Shown here: positions 26,442 to 35,543 of the stretch, in pieces
How the letters are laid out: every line of letters begins with the position of its first letter
Position numbering within the stretch: position 1 is the stretch's first letter
Origin: Candidatus Bathyarchaeota archaeon
Lineage (GTDB): Archaea > Thermoproteota > CALKCG01 > B24 > DRYS01
Assembly: GCA_018396535.1 (NCBI GenBank)
Contig: JAGTQC010000004.1
Coordinates: 96,569 to 160,568 of the forward strand
Reading direction: 5' to 3'
DNA length: 64,000 nt
The notes under the pieces: model-generated
Told to the model about the DNA's origin: nothing
The model's input: the letters and a program-made list of their open reading frames with translations, nothing else
Database searches by the model: none
Position numbers and translations under genes: made by a program

Positions 26442-28669
26442 CTATTCTTTCACTATAAAATCTTCAGCCTTCGGAGGTTCTGGTGTTAGACCCTTCCTAG
26501 TTCTTATCTCTGTTACTATAGCCTTCTGCATAGATGCTGGTACCGGAGCCCATCTCGAGAAGCTTAGAGACCAGAATGCTTTACCACTAGTCGTAGACCT
26601 CATAACCTCAGCTAGATCGAATGTTTCTGCAGCAGGTATTTCGCCTATAATCCTAGCTAGATATGCATCCTGGGTTAGACTGACTACTTGTCCACGTTTA
26701 CCAGTTATTATCCTTATAACGTTACCAACCATATCTAGAGGTGTTTTAACCTCTATACGCATTATAGGCTCTAGTAGTGCCGGGTTTGCTGAAAGCATAG
26801 CAGCGTAGATAGCCTGCCTTACAGCTGGTATTATCTGTGCAGGTCCTCTATGTGCTGGATCCGAGTGTAATTCTGCATGGTTCAATATCACCTTTACACC
26901 TCTCACATACTCTCTACAGAGTGGGCCATCATCCATAGCTGATAGGAATCCAGATACTATATAGTCTATAGCTTCATTCAGGTACTGTACACCCTTCGTT
27001 CTATCGACTAGTATACATCCATGTTGATCTATAGCTAAGACATTTCTAGCATCTTCAGCACTCCACCCTGCATCCCTTAGGATCTTAGTCTTCATCCTCC
27101 TATCGAGTTCATCATGCAGCTCTCCACTCATAATCTTATCTATAACCTCTGGTTCAAGAGGCTCCGTACTTATGAAGACTCTATTATGCTTATTCGGTGA
27201 TTTACCCATGAACGGGCCTGCAGATCCTCTAATAGTCTCTCTGTAGATTATCGTAGGCTTAGACACTATTATTTCTATACCTGCCTTCTGTATGAGTGTT
27301 AACGCTATCTCTATATGGACCTGGCCTAAACCTGATATCAGGTATTCGCCGCTCTCTTGATCTATATGCGTTACAAGATTCGGATCCTCTATGGATAGCC
27401 TTCTAAGGATATCTACTAGCTTAGGTAGATCCCTACTATACTTTGGCTCTATAGCTACCGTTATCACAGGCTCCGTCACATATCTAACCATCTCGAATGG
27501 CACTACATCCTGTATACTCGATATAGTCTCACCAGCCCTAGCATCATCTAGACCTAGTAGTGCTGGTATATTGCCTGCAGATAGGCTTCCAACTATCTCC
27601 CTTCTAGGTCCCATGTATATGCATACCTGTTGTACGCGCCCCTTCCTCCTAGCTCCTACCAGGTATACTTCGCTCCCCTCGCTTATCGTTCCAGAAAATA
27701 GTCTACCAGTAGCTACTACACCTGCATGTGGATCTACAGTTATATTCGATATACACATAACGACTGGGCCATCATCATCGCATGAAAGCATAGCCTTACC
27801 TACAGGGCTATCTAGATCTCCCCTCCATATCTTAGGTATCCTTATCTTCTGTGCATCTATCGGGTTAGGTATATGCCTAATAACCATCTCCAGTATAGCT
27901 TCGTGTAGCGGTAGATCCCTAGCTAGCTCCTCACTCCTCCCCCTTCTATAAGCTTCCACTATATCCGAGAACTTAACCCCCTTCTTCATAGCTATATCTA
28001 ACGTTAACCCCCATCTATCTCTAGCAGAACCGAAGGCAACCTGGTTTAGAGCAGGATTAACCTTCCAGCTTGATCTAAATTCTGGCTCAGCGTATATCTC
28101 GATAAGATTATTGAAATCCTTTATTATATTCATCAGAGTTTCCTGGATAGCATTCGGTTCTAGCTTAAGCTCGTTTATCAATCTATCGATCTTATTTATG
28201 TAGAGTAGTGGTCTAACCCTCTCCTCGAGTGCTTGTCTAGTAACGGTTTCCGTCTGAGTCATAACACCTTCGACTGCATCTACGACTACTATAGCTCCAT
28301 CTATAGCTCTCAAGCTCCTCGTAACTTTACCTGTAAAGTCGATGTGTCCAGGTGTATCTATCAGGTTTATGATATATGGCTTACCTTCAAGCTCGTAGTA
28401 TAGGCTTATATTAGCTGCTTTAATCGTCATCTGCCTCTTCTGCTCCTCTTCCATATAGTCTAAAGCTAATGCTTTACCAGCTACGGTAGGCGATAGGAGT
28501 CCGGCTGCAGCAAGAAGGCTATCCGTCATCGTAGTTTTGCCATGATCGACGTGAGCTATTATACCTATATCTTCCGGGGGTGAAGAACCTCCTTTCACCC
28601 CTTTCGGATCTGACTCTTATCCTTAACTATACCTAATACCTCTGCTACACTCTTATACCTTCCGGGCAT
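26442..28669 (-). CDS. fusA: Translation elongation factor EF-2, split by a predicted 32-nt BHB intron
   Basis: Exon 2 (28570-26442) carries the GTPase motifs 'AHVDHGKTT', 'DTPGH' and 'NKIDRL' and all EF-2 domains, including the diphthamide loop with His in 'HRGPAQIIPAVRQA'. On its own it would start at GTG 28598 and lack the conserved N-terminus. Exon 1 (28669-28603) encodes 22 residues, 'MPGRYKSVAEVLGIVKDKSQ' then Ile-Arg, which match the N-terminus of crenarchaeal EF-2 but in another frame. Removing 28602-28571 gives Arg-Asn-Ile-Gly-Ile-Ile-Ala-His and a 731-residue protein. ATG 28669 follows a GGAGGA site, and the promoter at 28723 lies upstream of exon 1. EF-2 drives translocation on the ribosome. 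Confidence 0.93.
28571..28602 (-). other. Predicted archaeal pre-mRNA intron with bulge-helix-bulge motif in EF-2 gene
   Basis: On the minus strand, UCCG (28608-28605) pairs with CGGA (28576-28573), giving the 4-bp central helix. It is flanked by the 3-nt bulges AAA (28604-28602) and AGA (28572-28570). Inside the intron GGGGUGAA (28601-28594) pairs perfectly with UUCACCCC (28584-28577) around a 9-nt loop. Cutting after the second base of each bulge, as archaeal splicing endonuclease does, removes 32 nt. The outer exon helix is weak (one A-U pair). Unspliced RNA would stop at TGA after 24 codons. Confidence 0.85.
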
Positions 28670-28722
28670 ATTGAGTATCTCCTCCATTCATAGATTCTCT
28701 AAGCATTAGAGCATACTCATAC

Positions 28723-28732
28723 TTCTATAAAC
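28723..28732 (-). promoter_or_regulatory. TATA box of EF-2 gene
   Basis: Read on the minus strand the site is GTTTATAGAA. Transcription would begin near 28703, before exon 1 but about 100 bases upstream of the GTG at 28598. This supports inclusion of exon 1 in the mRNA. Confidence 0.5.
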
Positions 28733-28759
28733 ATTTCTCTGCAGTATTCAGCAGAAAAG

Positions 28760-28767
28760 TTATAAAG
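28760..28767 (+). promoter_or_regulatory. TATA box of prefoldin beta gene
   Basis: TTATAAAG lies 27-34 bases before ATG 28794, so the mRNA would be nearly leaderless. It is back to back with the EF-2 promoter. Confidence 0.5.
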
Positions 28768-28793
28768 GTTTCCCCGCCTCTGCTTTCATTGCT

Positions 28794-29147
28794 ATGAGTA
28801 GTGAGAAGATACCTCCAGCCGTACAGGAGCAGCTCGTAAGGGTTCAACAGCTTCAACAAACGTTTCAAGCTGTAGTTGCTCAGAAGCAGCAGCTGGAAGC
28901 TGAGCTTATAAGTATAGAGCAGGCTTTAGAGGAGTTGGAGAAGCTTCCAGATGATGCTACAGTGTATAAGGCTGTAGGACCTCTATTGATAAAGGTTAGT
29001 CGTAGCGCTATGGTAGCGGAGCTTAAGGAGAAGAAGGATCTACTAGATATGAGAATATCAGTTCTATCTAAGCAGGAGGAGAGGACTAGGGAGAAGCTTA
29101 TAGAAGCTCAACGTAAACTACAAGCGCAGATTCAAGGTTTAACATAG
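28794..29147 (+). CDS. pfdB: Prefoldin beta subunit
   Basis: The product has 117 residues. Two long coiled-coil helices flank the central beta hairpin 'DDATVYKAVGPLLIKVSR', the prefoldin beta pattern. The chaperone is an alpha2-beta4 hexamer that hands unfolded proteins to the thermosome. It is divergent from EF-2. Confidence 0.95.
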   Translation: MSSEKIPPAVQEQLVRVQQLQQTFQAVVAQKQQLEAELISIEQALEELEKLPDDATVYKAVGPLLIKVSRSAMVAELKEKKDLLDMRISVLSKQEERTREKLIEAQRKLQAQIQGLT

Positions 29148-29169
29148 ATCTAGCAGATTCGCTAACTAA

Positions 29170-29179
29170 AACTTATATC
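29170..29179 (+). promoter_or_regulatory. TATA box of ECF transporter operon
   Basis: AACTTATATC preceded by CTAA lies about 65 bases before the TTG start at 29240. A GGAGGATC ribosome-binding sequence lies just before that start. Confidence 0.45.
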
Positions 29180-29239
29180 GTACGTAGATCCTTCGGGATA
29201 GATATACAGTAGGATTAGATAGCATTTGGAGGATCTACT

Positions 29240-30085
29240 TTGCACCATATAGTTAGTATCAGGGATTTATGGTTTAGATATAGAGGATCTGATGAATGGA
29301 CTCTTAGAGATATAGATCTAGATATAGAGAGGGGCGAGTTCGTAGTAATAACTGGTAGGAGTGGATGTGGTAAGACTACTCTATGCCGTTGTCTTAACGG
29401 TTTAATTCCACAGTTCTATGAAGGGGAGCTTAAAGGATCCGTTACGGTAGCCGGATTGGATGTTACTAGAATCCCAGTTGCACGTATAGCATCTATAGTT
29501 GGCATGGTGTTTCAGAACCCGTCAAGCCAGCTCTTCATGTTAACAGTCGAGAGGGATGTAGCATTCGGACCAGAGAATCTAGGATTACCTAAGGATGAGA
29601 TTCTTCGAAGGGTTAATTGGGCTCTAGATATGCTGGGTATATCTGATTTAAGATTTAGATCTCCTCACGAGCTTTCAGGTGGTCAGCAGCAGAGGGTTGC
29701 TATAGCTGCTATACTAGCTATGCAGCCTCAGATTATAGTTTTAGATGAGCCTACAGCCTACTTAGATCCATACACGTCTCTATCTATATTCAATCTACTC
29801 AAAGAACTTAATACTAAGCTCTGTTTGACTGTTATACTCGTAGAACATAAACTTGAACTAGTAGCTAGTTTAGCGGATAGAGTTATAGTTATGGATAAGG
29901 GATGTATAGTTTTAGATGGCAGTCCTAGAGAGATCTTCGTGAAGGATCTATCAGTCTACGGTCTCAAACCTCCATCGATACCTAGATTATTCCTTAAGCT
30001 ATCGGGGTATGGCTTCAAGTTTAGTAGGATACCTTTAGCAGTCGAGGAGGCTGTAGAAGTTTTTAGAGAGGGTTCTAGGAGTTGA
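29240..30085 (+). CDS. ecfA1: ECF transporter ATPase A1
   Basis: The product has 281 residues from TTG 29240. Walker A is 'GRSGCGKTTLCR', the Q-loop is 'VGMVFQNPSSQLFMLTVE', typical of ECF/cobalt-type ATPases, the signature is 'ELSGGQQQRVAIA' and Walker B 'IIVLDEPTAYLDP'. It forms the energy-coupling module with the next two genes. No substrate-binding S component is next to it. Confidence 0.92.
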   Translation: MHHIVSIRDLWFRYRGSDEWTLRDIDLDIERGEFVVITGRSGCGKTTLCRCLNGLIPQFYEGELKGSVTVAGLDVTRIPVARIASIVGMVFQNPSSQLFMLTVERDVAFGPENLGLPKDEILRRVNWALDMLGISDLRFRSPHELSGGQQQRVAIAAILAMQPQIIVLDEPTAYLDPYTSLSIFNLLKELNTKLCLTVILVEHKLELVASLADRVIVMDKGCIVLDGSPREIFVKDLSVYGLKPPSIPRLFLKLSGYGFKFSRIPLAVEEAVEVFREGSRS

Positions 30086-30909
30086 TAGAGGCTAGGAATG
30101 TATACTTTACGTATCCAGGTGGAGTTGAAGCTCTGCGAAACATAAACCTAACTATAGATAGAGGAGAGTTTGTAGCTATAATGGGTGAAAACGGAGCTGG
30201 TAAGACTACCCTTATAAAGATGTTTAACGGATTACTTAAACCTAGTAAAGGCTACGTTAAGGTTGATGGTGTAGATACTAGAGAAGCATCTGTAGCCGAG
30301 CTCTCCCGTAAGGTTGGTATAGTATTCCAGAATCCTGAGCATCAGCTATTCGCCGAGACAGTTGAAGAGGAGATAAAGTTTGCTCTTAGAAACTTCGGCT
30401 TCCCAGAGGATGAGATAGCTAGTAGAATAGACTCTATACTCAGGTTTACTGGGCTTGAGAAGTATCGGGGGTCATCCCCGTTTATGCTTAGTGGTGGTGA
30501 GAAGAAGAGGTTGGCTTTAGCATCTATACTAGTATTCGATCCAGATTACCTAGTTCTTGATGAGCCTACGATAGGCCAGGATCCAGAGCAGAAGGATAGA
30601 CTACTAGAATTCCTATACGAGGTTAATCGTAGGGGTAAAGCCATCGTCATGGTTACGCATGATGTGGAGTTTGTCGCGGAGTGTAAGCCTAGAGTTATAC
30701 TTATGCGTAGAGGCGAGATCATAGCTGATGGCCCTGCTGAAAGGATACTTGTAGATGAGGATCTTATGAAATCTACATCTCTACTACCGCCTCAGATAGC
30801 TTTATTCCTATCTAAGCTTAATCTCAACGAATCTAACTATACAGCTCTTAACGTAGATGATGCTCTCAGAGTAATACTAAGCATCTATAGGGGTGGATCC
30901 GTATGTTAA
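30082..30909 (+). CDS. ecfA2: ECF transporter ATPase A2
   Basis: The product has 275 residues. TTG 30082 overlaps the A1 stop as TTGA, so translation is coupled. Walker A 'GENGAGKTTLIKM', Q-loop 'VGIVFQNPEHQLFAETVEEE', signature 'LSGGEKKRLALASIL' and Walker B 'YLVLDEPTIGQDP' are intact. It is a paralog of A1 and should form a heterodimer with it. Confidence 0.92.
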   Translation: MIEARNVYFTYPGGVEALRNINLTIDRGEFVAIMGENGAGKTTLIKMFNGLLKPSKGYVKVDGVDTREASVAELSRKVGIVFQNPEHQLFAETVEEEIKFALRNFGFPEDEIASRIDSILRFTGLEKYRGSSPFMLSGGEKKRLALASILVFDPDYLVLDEPTIGQDPEQKDRLLEFLYEVNRRGKAIVMVTHDVEFVAECKPRVILMRRGEIIADGPAERILVDEDLMKSTSLLPPQIALFLSKLNLNESNYTALNVDDALRVILSIYRGGSVC

Positions 30910-31670
30910 GTTTTCTAGAGTTATTCAGGTTTAGGAGAAGGGATTCGCCTATACACAGGATGGATCCAAGGGTTAAAGCACTATACTTACTAGTGATGAG
31001 TACACTCTCGATAGTATACTATAGCCTAGCCGCTATGCTTACCTTATTCGCTTCGACGATACCGTTGATAGCTGTAGCTGGGGTTCATAGAGAATGGATA
31101 CGTTCTCTTAGAGGAGCAGCATTCCTAGCGTCTATGATAATATTCGTTAATATGATTGCAGGATACTTATCCGAGGGCTTCATTTTAACTATGGATACCA
31201 TATCATACGCTCTCTCCATGGGGCTGAGATTCCTAACATTCACATCTGTCTTCTCGATATTCTTCCTCACAACTACACCCGAAGATCTAAGCTTAGCGTT
31301 GGAGAAGCTTGGAGTACCATACGACTACTGCTTCGCTTTCACATCAGCTATAAGGTTCGTACCGGATTTAGCTCTAGAGATACAAACGGTTATAGATGCT
31401 CAGAGATCTAGAGGTTTAGAACTTGAGAAGGGTAATTTGATACGTAGAATAAGGAACTATATACCTATACTGATCCCTGTTTTCATAAGGAGCTTTACTC
31501 GTAGTATAGAACTAGCAGAAGCTATGGAAGCTAGGGGTTATGGAGCATCTGAGAAAAGAACAAGTATATATGAACTCTGTATGAAACGTTCAGATTATAT
31601 GATAGCCTTACTTCTCTTATGCATACTAGCCTTATCTATACTCATACGGTTACTCATAGGCTGGTATTAA
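30903..31670 (+). CDS. ecfT: ECF transporter membrane coupling protein T
   Basis: The product has 255 residues with about five membrane helices in the first half and a final helix 'YMIALLLLCILALSILIRLL'. The two coupling-helix motifs end in Ala-x-Arg/Arg-Gly: 'VIDAQRSRGLELEKG' and 'LAEAMEARGYGASEK'. These contact the ATPases. It overlaps ecfA2 by 7 bases. Confidence 0.92.
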   Translation: MLSFLELFRFRRRDSPIHRMDPRVKALYLLVMSTLSIVYYSLAAMLTLFASTIPLIAVAGVHREWIRSLRGAAFLASMIIFVNMIAGYLSEGFILTMDTISYALSMGLRFLTFTSVFSIFFLTTTPEDLSLALEKLGVPYDYCFAFTSAIRFVPDLALEIQTVIDAQRSRGLELEKGNLIRRIRNYIPILIPVFIRSFTRSIELAEAMEARGYGASEKRTSIYELCMKRSDYMIALLLLCILALSILIRLLIGWY

Positions 31671-32396
31671 CTACGCTACCTCTCTCCCTATAGCTACCTC
31701 CTTCCTAGTCTCTATACGTTCAACCTTCCCATCTCTTATCCAGAATATCCTATCAGATACATCTATCATCTTAAGATCGTGTGTAGCAGTAACAACAGTT
31801 ACACCCTTCTCCTCGTTAAGCTTCCTAATCAGGTTTATAATATGTAGCCCTGTATGGAGATCTAGGTTTCCTGTAGGCTCGTCTGCTAGTATTATAACTG
31901 GATCGTTTGCTAACGCTCTAGCTATAGCAACCCTCTGCTGCTGACCACCTGAAAGCTCGGGTGGTCTATGATTCAGACGATCACCCAAACCGACAGTTTC
32001 AAGAAGCTCCTTAGCCTTTCTAATCCTCTCATCCCTAGGTACACCAGCAAATATCATCGGGAGCATAACGTTCTCCATAGCCGTTAATACAGGGATCAGA
32101 TTGAACGTCTGGAATATATAGCCTATCTTACGGCATCTAAGCCATGCAAGCTCATAGGCATCTAGCTTAGATATATCAACCTCATCTATATAGACCTGTC
32201 CACGTGTAGGTCTATCGAGTCCCCCGATCATATTGAAGAAGGTAGTCTTGCCAGATCCGCTTGGACCCATAACCGATACATACTCTCCTCTTCTAATCTT
32301 AACGGATACACCGTCTAGGGCTTTGATAGTTATAGGCCCCATCTGATAGTATTTAGCTAGATCCTCTGTCTCGACTGTATACTCGTATACACTCAT
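31671..32396 (-). CDS. ABC transporter ATPase, LolD/MacB (FtsE) type
   Basis: The product has 241 residues. Walker A 'GPSGSGKTTFFNMIGGLDRP', signature 'ELSGGQQQRVAIARAL', Walker B 'VIILADEPTGNLD' and the His switch 'TATHDLKM' are all present. The 'IGYIFQTFNLIPVLTAMENV' block is diagnostic of the LolD/MacB/FtsE group. These ATPases normally pair with FtsX-like permeases, but none is adjacent, so its partner must be encoded elsewhere. Confidence 0.88.
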   Translation of the reverse strand: MSVYEYTVETEDLAKYYQMGPITIKALDGVSVKIRRGEYVSVMGPSGSGKTTFFNMIGGLDRPTRGQVYIDEVDISKLDAYELAWLRCRKIGYIFQTFNLIPVLTAMENVMLPMIFAGVPRDERIRKAKELLETVGLGDRLNHRPPELSGGQQQRVAIARALANDPVIILADEPTGNLDLHTGLHIINLIRKLNEEKGVTVVTATHDLKMIDVSDRIFWIRDGKVERIETRKEVAIGREVA

Positions 32397-32528
32397 ATAC
32401 CCTCACTAGCAGAACATAAGCCCGTATAGATATTTAAGATTTTCCAATACATCAAGATATTATTCTAAGCTTAGAGTTAGCGTTACAAACCCATCCCAAA
32501 TTCTACATGGTAAACCCCTAATCCTCGA

Positions 32529-33362
32529 CTACCTATTTATCTCCATATATATCTGGTCGCCCTTCTTAAGGCCTAGCTTCTCTGATGCATTACCCATATT
32601 CACAGATATCTCCATGAACCCTCCACTTCCAGGTATCAATACTAGTTCACCCAAAGGCACCTCTCCATAAGATCTAGATAGAGGTATAGAAACCTCATTA
32701 CCCATATAGTATAGTCTAACTTTTTCACCGAACGTTACCCTATCCTTGATTAGATCCCATTTGATATTCGTTACGAGATTCCCGTAGGAGTCTACATATA
32801 TTATCCTACCTATCACCTTTCCACCGCTGATCTGTGGCTTATCGAATTTAACAACATCTATACGATCTATGCTTCTACCCAGCATCTCTAGTGGATAACC
32901 TAATGCGATCCATGCTGCAGCTGGAGCGAATATATCCCTACCATGGAATGTATAGCTAACTTCGCTTAGCATTACATACCTACTCTCTATGACGCGTATA
33001 TCCTCTATACCATCATCCTCGGCTGCTATGGTTAGAACACCATTATCAGGGCCTACGAATATATACCTCCTAGTCTTGATAGCTATAGGCTTCCTCTCCG
33101 TCCCTACACCCGGATCTACTACGCATACATGTATCGTTCCAGGAGGGAAGAAGCTGTAAGCCCTGTAGAGTATGTATGCAGCCTCCTCTATATCGAACTT
33201 AGATATATCATGCGTTATATCGATGATAGTAGCTTCAGGGCATATCGAAAGTATAACCCCCTTCATACAGGCTACGTACGGATCCTTATTTCCAAAATCT
33301 GTTGTTAGGGTTACGATAGGCTTCTTCAAGCCCCTTTTATATGGTTTATAGATGTTGTTCAT
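32529..33362 (-). CDS. SAM hydroxide adenosyltransferase (DUF62 family)
   Basis: The product has 277 residues. 'VTLTTDFGNKDPYVACMKG' near the N-terminus with 'ATIIDITHDI', 'GTIHVCVVDPGVGTERKPIA' and 'FVGPDNGVL' are the core of the DUF62 family, related to fluorinase. Archaeal members hydrolyse S-adenosylmethionine to adenosine and methionine using water. The C-terminal beta domain 'GRIIYVDSYGNLVTNI' is complete. Confidence 0.9.
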   Translation of the reverse strand: MNNIYKPYKRGLKKPIVTLTTDFGNKDPYVACMKGVILSICPEATIIDITHDISKFDIEEAAYILYRAYSFFPPGTIHVCVVDPGVGTERKPIAIKTRRYIFVGPDNGVLTIAAEDDGIEDIRVIESRYVMLSEVSYTFHGRDIFAPAAAWIALGYPLEMLGRSIDRIDVVKFDKPQISGGKVIGRIIYVDSYGNLVTNIKWDLIKDRVTFGEKVRLYYMGNEVSIPLSRSYGEVPLGELVLIPGSGGFMEISVNMGNASEKLGLKKGDQIYMEINR

Positions 33363-33644
33363 TAAGATTTGTCTAATCTCTCGTATACAATACTACGTAG
33401 TAGCTTAGCGTTTCTATCATCAGGATTTTCATCGCTCTATCCTCAAATACACTCTGATACTTCTTAAAATCTCGATGAAAATCGTTAAACGTTCATCGTT
33501 CTTAACTCATTCCATCCTCATAACTTCTTACTTCAAGTTATAGCTTAAACATTACTTGGTTTTCTAAAGCTCATAGTAAACTAAGTAGGATATTGAGATG
33601 CAATACTTATTTTCAAGGGTTTATCTGAGATATAGAATTATGCT
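33363..33644. other. 282-base divergent intergenic region with inverted repeats
   Basis: This is the gap between the SAM hydrolase (minus) and AOR (plus) genes. It holds three related words: TTTTCATCG at 33427-33435, CGATGAAAA at 33473-33481 and TTCATCG at 33492-33498. The last two form a 7-bp inverted repeat with a 12-nt spacer. I see no gene. It could hold regulatory sites for either neighbour. Confidence 0.35.
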
Positions 33645-35534
33645 ATGGTCGGCGGTATATGTGGATCTATCCTACAGATAGATCTATCTGAGGATAGATT
33701 CTCGGTAGAGAGGTTAAATGAGAACTGGGTATATAGGTTTATCGGAGGTGCAGGTTACGCAGCTAGACTCCTATTGGATTATATGGATAGATATGGGGTT
33801 CCAGATCCGTTATCGCCAGATAACCCTATAATAGTGATGACAGGCCCGCTTACAGGTGTATCGGCTTTCGGATCTAAGACTATAGTAGTATCTAGATCCC
33901 CTTTAACCTATGGGTTGGGTAAATCTACCTTTGCAGGATCATTTGGTTTATCTTTGAAGAAAGCTGGCTTCGACGGTATATTGGTAGTAGGTGCTTCAGA
34001 TAAACCTGTACATGTAATCGTAGATGATGGATATATAGATATTAAGGATGCTTCGGATCTCTGGGGTATGGATTCGCTAGAAGCGTCATCGACTTTAGCT
34101 AAATCTCTAGGTAATGGGTATAGATCAATCGTCATAGGTCCTGCTGGTGAACGTCTATCTAGGATAGCGTGTATAGTTAGTTCTGAGAGGAGGGTTGCAG
34201 GTAGGACTGGTTTGGGTGCCGTTATGGGTTCGAAGAAGCTTAAAGCTATATCTGTACGTGGATCAAAACCTATAGATGTATATGATCCTGAGCTTCTTAG
34301 AAAACTAAACTCTGATTGGCTTTCTAAAGCTCCTAGGACGAGTAGGGGTGAAGCTATGATGGAGTATGGAACTGCTGGAGGTGTATCGATGTTTATACAA
34401 ACTGGAAACCTGCCTATAAAGCATTGGGCTATGGGTTCTTGGAATGATGCTTGGAAGATAAGCGGTGTAACTATCATGGAGAAGTATAGAAGTGGGAGTG
34501 GGAGGAAAATCTGTGGTTCAGGTATACTCTGTAGTATATCGTGTGAGAGAGTTGTCGAATTTGATGATCCTAGATTCGGTAGGTATATGGGTAAGGGTCC
34601 TGAGTATGAATCCGTAGCCGCTCTAGGCTCTATGGTACTTAACTCTGATCCCGTAGCGCTCATAAAGCTTAATGAACTATGCGATAGACTAGGTATTGAT
34701 ACTATATCGACTGGAGAAGTCGTAGCCTGGGCTATGGAGGCGTATGAAAAGGGTTTCATCAATAGAGATGATACCGGTGGATTAGAACTTAGATGGGGTG
34801 ATGTATCAACCCTATTCCGACTTATAGAGATGGTGGGTTTGAAGAAGGGGTTCGGCGCTATACTTTCTGATGGTGTTAAGAAAGCTTCGGAAGCTATCGG
34901 TAGGGGTACGGATAGCTTTGCTCTACATGTTAAAGGGCTTGAAGTCCCATACCATAATCCTAGACTCTATAAGAGTATGGGTCTTGCCTACGCTACATCT
35001 AATAGAGGTGCATGCCACCTTCAGGGCATGGCTATGCTGGTCGAGAGAGGGGTTCTACTACCTGAGTATGGTATATCTAAACCGCCTTCATCTAACGAGG
35101 AGTATGTCGATACCGTGATCGTACAGCAGGATATATGCTGTTTCCTAGATTCAGCTATCCTATGCAAGTTCGGTGTATTTGGTATAGTTGATTTCGATCA
35201 TATCGCTAAGGTATGGGCCGCTGTTACAGGTATAGGATGCGATAGGATGGATATACTTTTCGCAGGTGAGAGGATATGGTATCTAGAGAGGATCCTGAAC
35301 TATCTATTCGGTATAGGTAATAGTTGTGATAGTCTTCCTAGAAGATTTGTGGAGGAGCCTGTCAGAGACGGACCTGCTAAGGGATTAGTATGCGATAATA
35401 TAGATGAGATGTTAAGGTTATTCTATGAACGTAGGAGTCTCAGATCTATTGAAAGCTTGAAGGGTAAACTTTCTATGCTTGGGTTAGAGGATGTAGCATC
35501 CATAGCCGATAGGATAGGGTTAAAACTCTATTGA
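33645..35534 (+). CDS. Aldehyde ferredoxin oxidoreductase family tungstoenzyme
   Basis: The product has 629 residues. The N-terminal domain shows 'RFIGGAGYAARLLLDY', 'DNPIIVMTGPLTG', 'KSTFAGSFGLSLKKAGFDGI' and 'RTGLGAVMGSKKLKAI', which is the AOR pattern. The [4Fe-4S] cysteines are in 'CGSGILCSISC', where the first spacing is five residues rather than the usual two. The distal Cys is in 'LDSAILCKFGVFG'. It binds a tungsten or molybdenum bis-pterin and oxidises an aldehyde or acid with ferredoxin as acceptor. The substrate is unknown, and no partner ferredoxin is adjacent. Confidence 0.9.
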   Translation: MVGGICGSILQIDLSEDRFSVERLNENWVYRFIGGAGYAARLLLDYMDRYGVPDPLSPDNPIIVMTGPLTGVSAFGSKTIVVSRSPLTYGLGKSTFAGSFGLSLKKAGFDGILVVGASDKPVHVIVDDGYIDIKDASDLWGMDSLEASSTLAKSLGNGYRSIVIGPAGERLSRIACIVSSERRVAGRTGLGAVMGSKKLKAISVRGSKPIDVYDPELLRKLNSDWLSKAPRTSRGEAMMEYGTAGGVSMFIQTGNLPIKHWAMGSWNDAWKISGVTIMEKYRSGSGRKICGSGILCSISCERVVEFDDPRFGRYMGKGPEYESVAALGSMVLNSDPVALIKLNELCDRLGIDTISTGEVVAWAMEAYEKGFINRDDTGGLELRWGDVSTLFRLIEMVGLKKGFGAILSDGVKKASEAIGRGTDSFALHVKGLEVPYHNPRLYKSMGLAYATSNRGACHLQGMAMLVERGVLLPEYGISKPPSSNEEYVDTVIVQQDICCFLDSAILCKFGVFGIVDFDHIAKVWAAVTGIGCDRMDILFAGERIWYLERILNYLFGIGNSCDSLPRRFVEEPVRDGPAKGLVCDNIDEMLRLFYERRSLRSIESLKGKLSMLGLEDVASIADRIGLKLY

Positions 35535-35543
35535 AGAATCTTA

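Noticed and set aside
27391..27951. 186-codon frame antisense to EF-2
   Set aside because: Shadow frame inside a strongly conserved gene, no ribosome-binding site.
33470..33630. C/D box guide RNA in the gap before the first AOR
   Set aside because: A GATGA-like word is present but no CTGA box at a suitable distance and no C'/D' pair.
33908..34762. 284-codon open frame antisense to the first AOR
   Set aside because: It is fully inside a clear AOR gene and its translation looks like low-complexity Ser/Pro/Leu text. Codon bias with few TA-starting reverse codons leaves such frames open.
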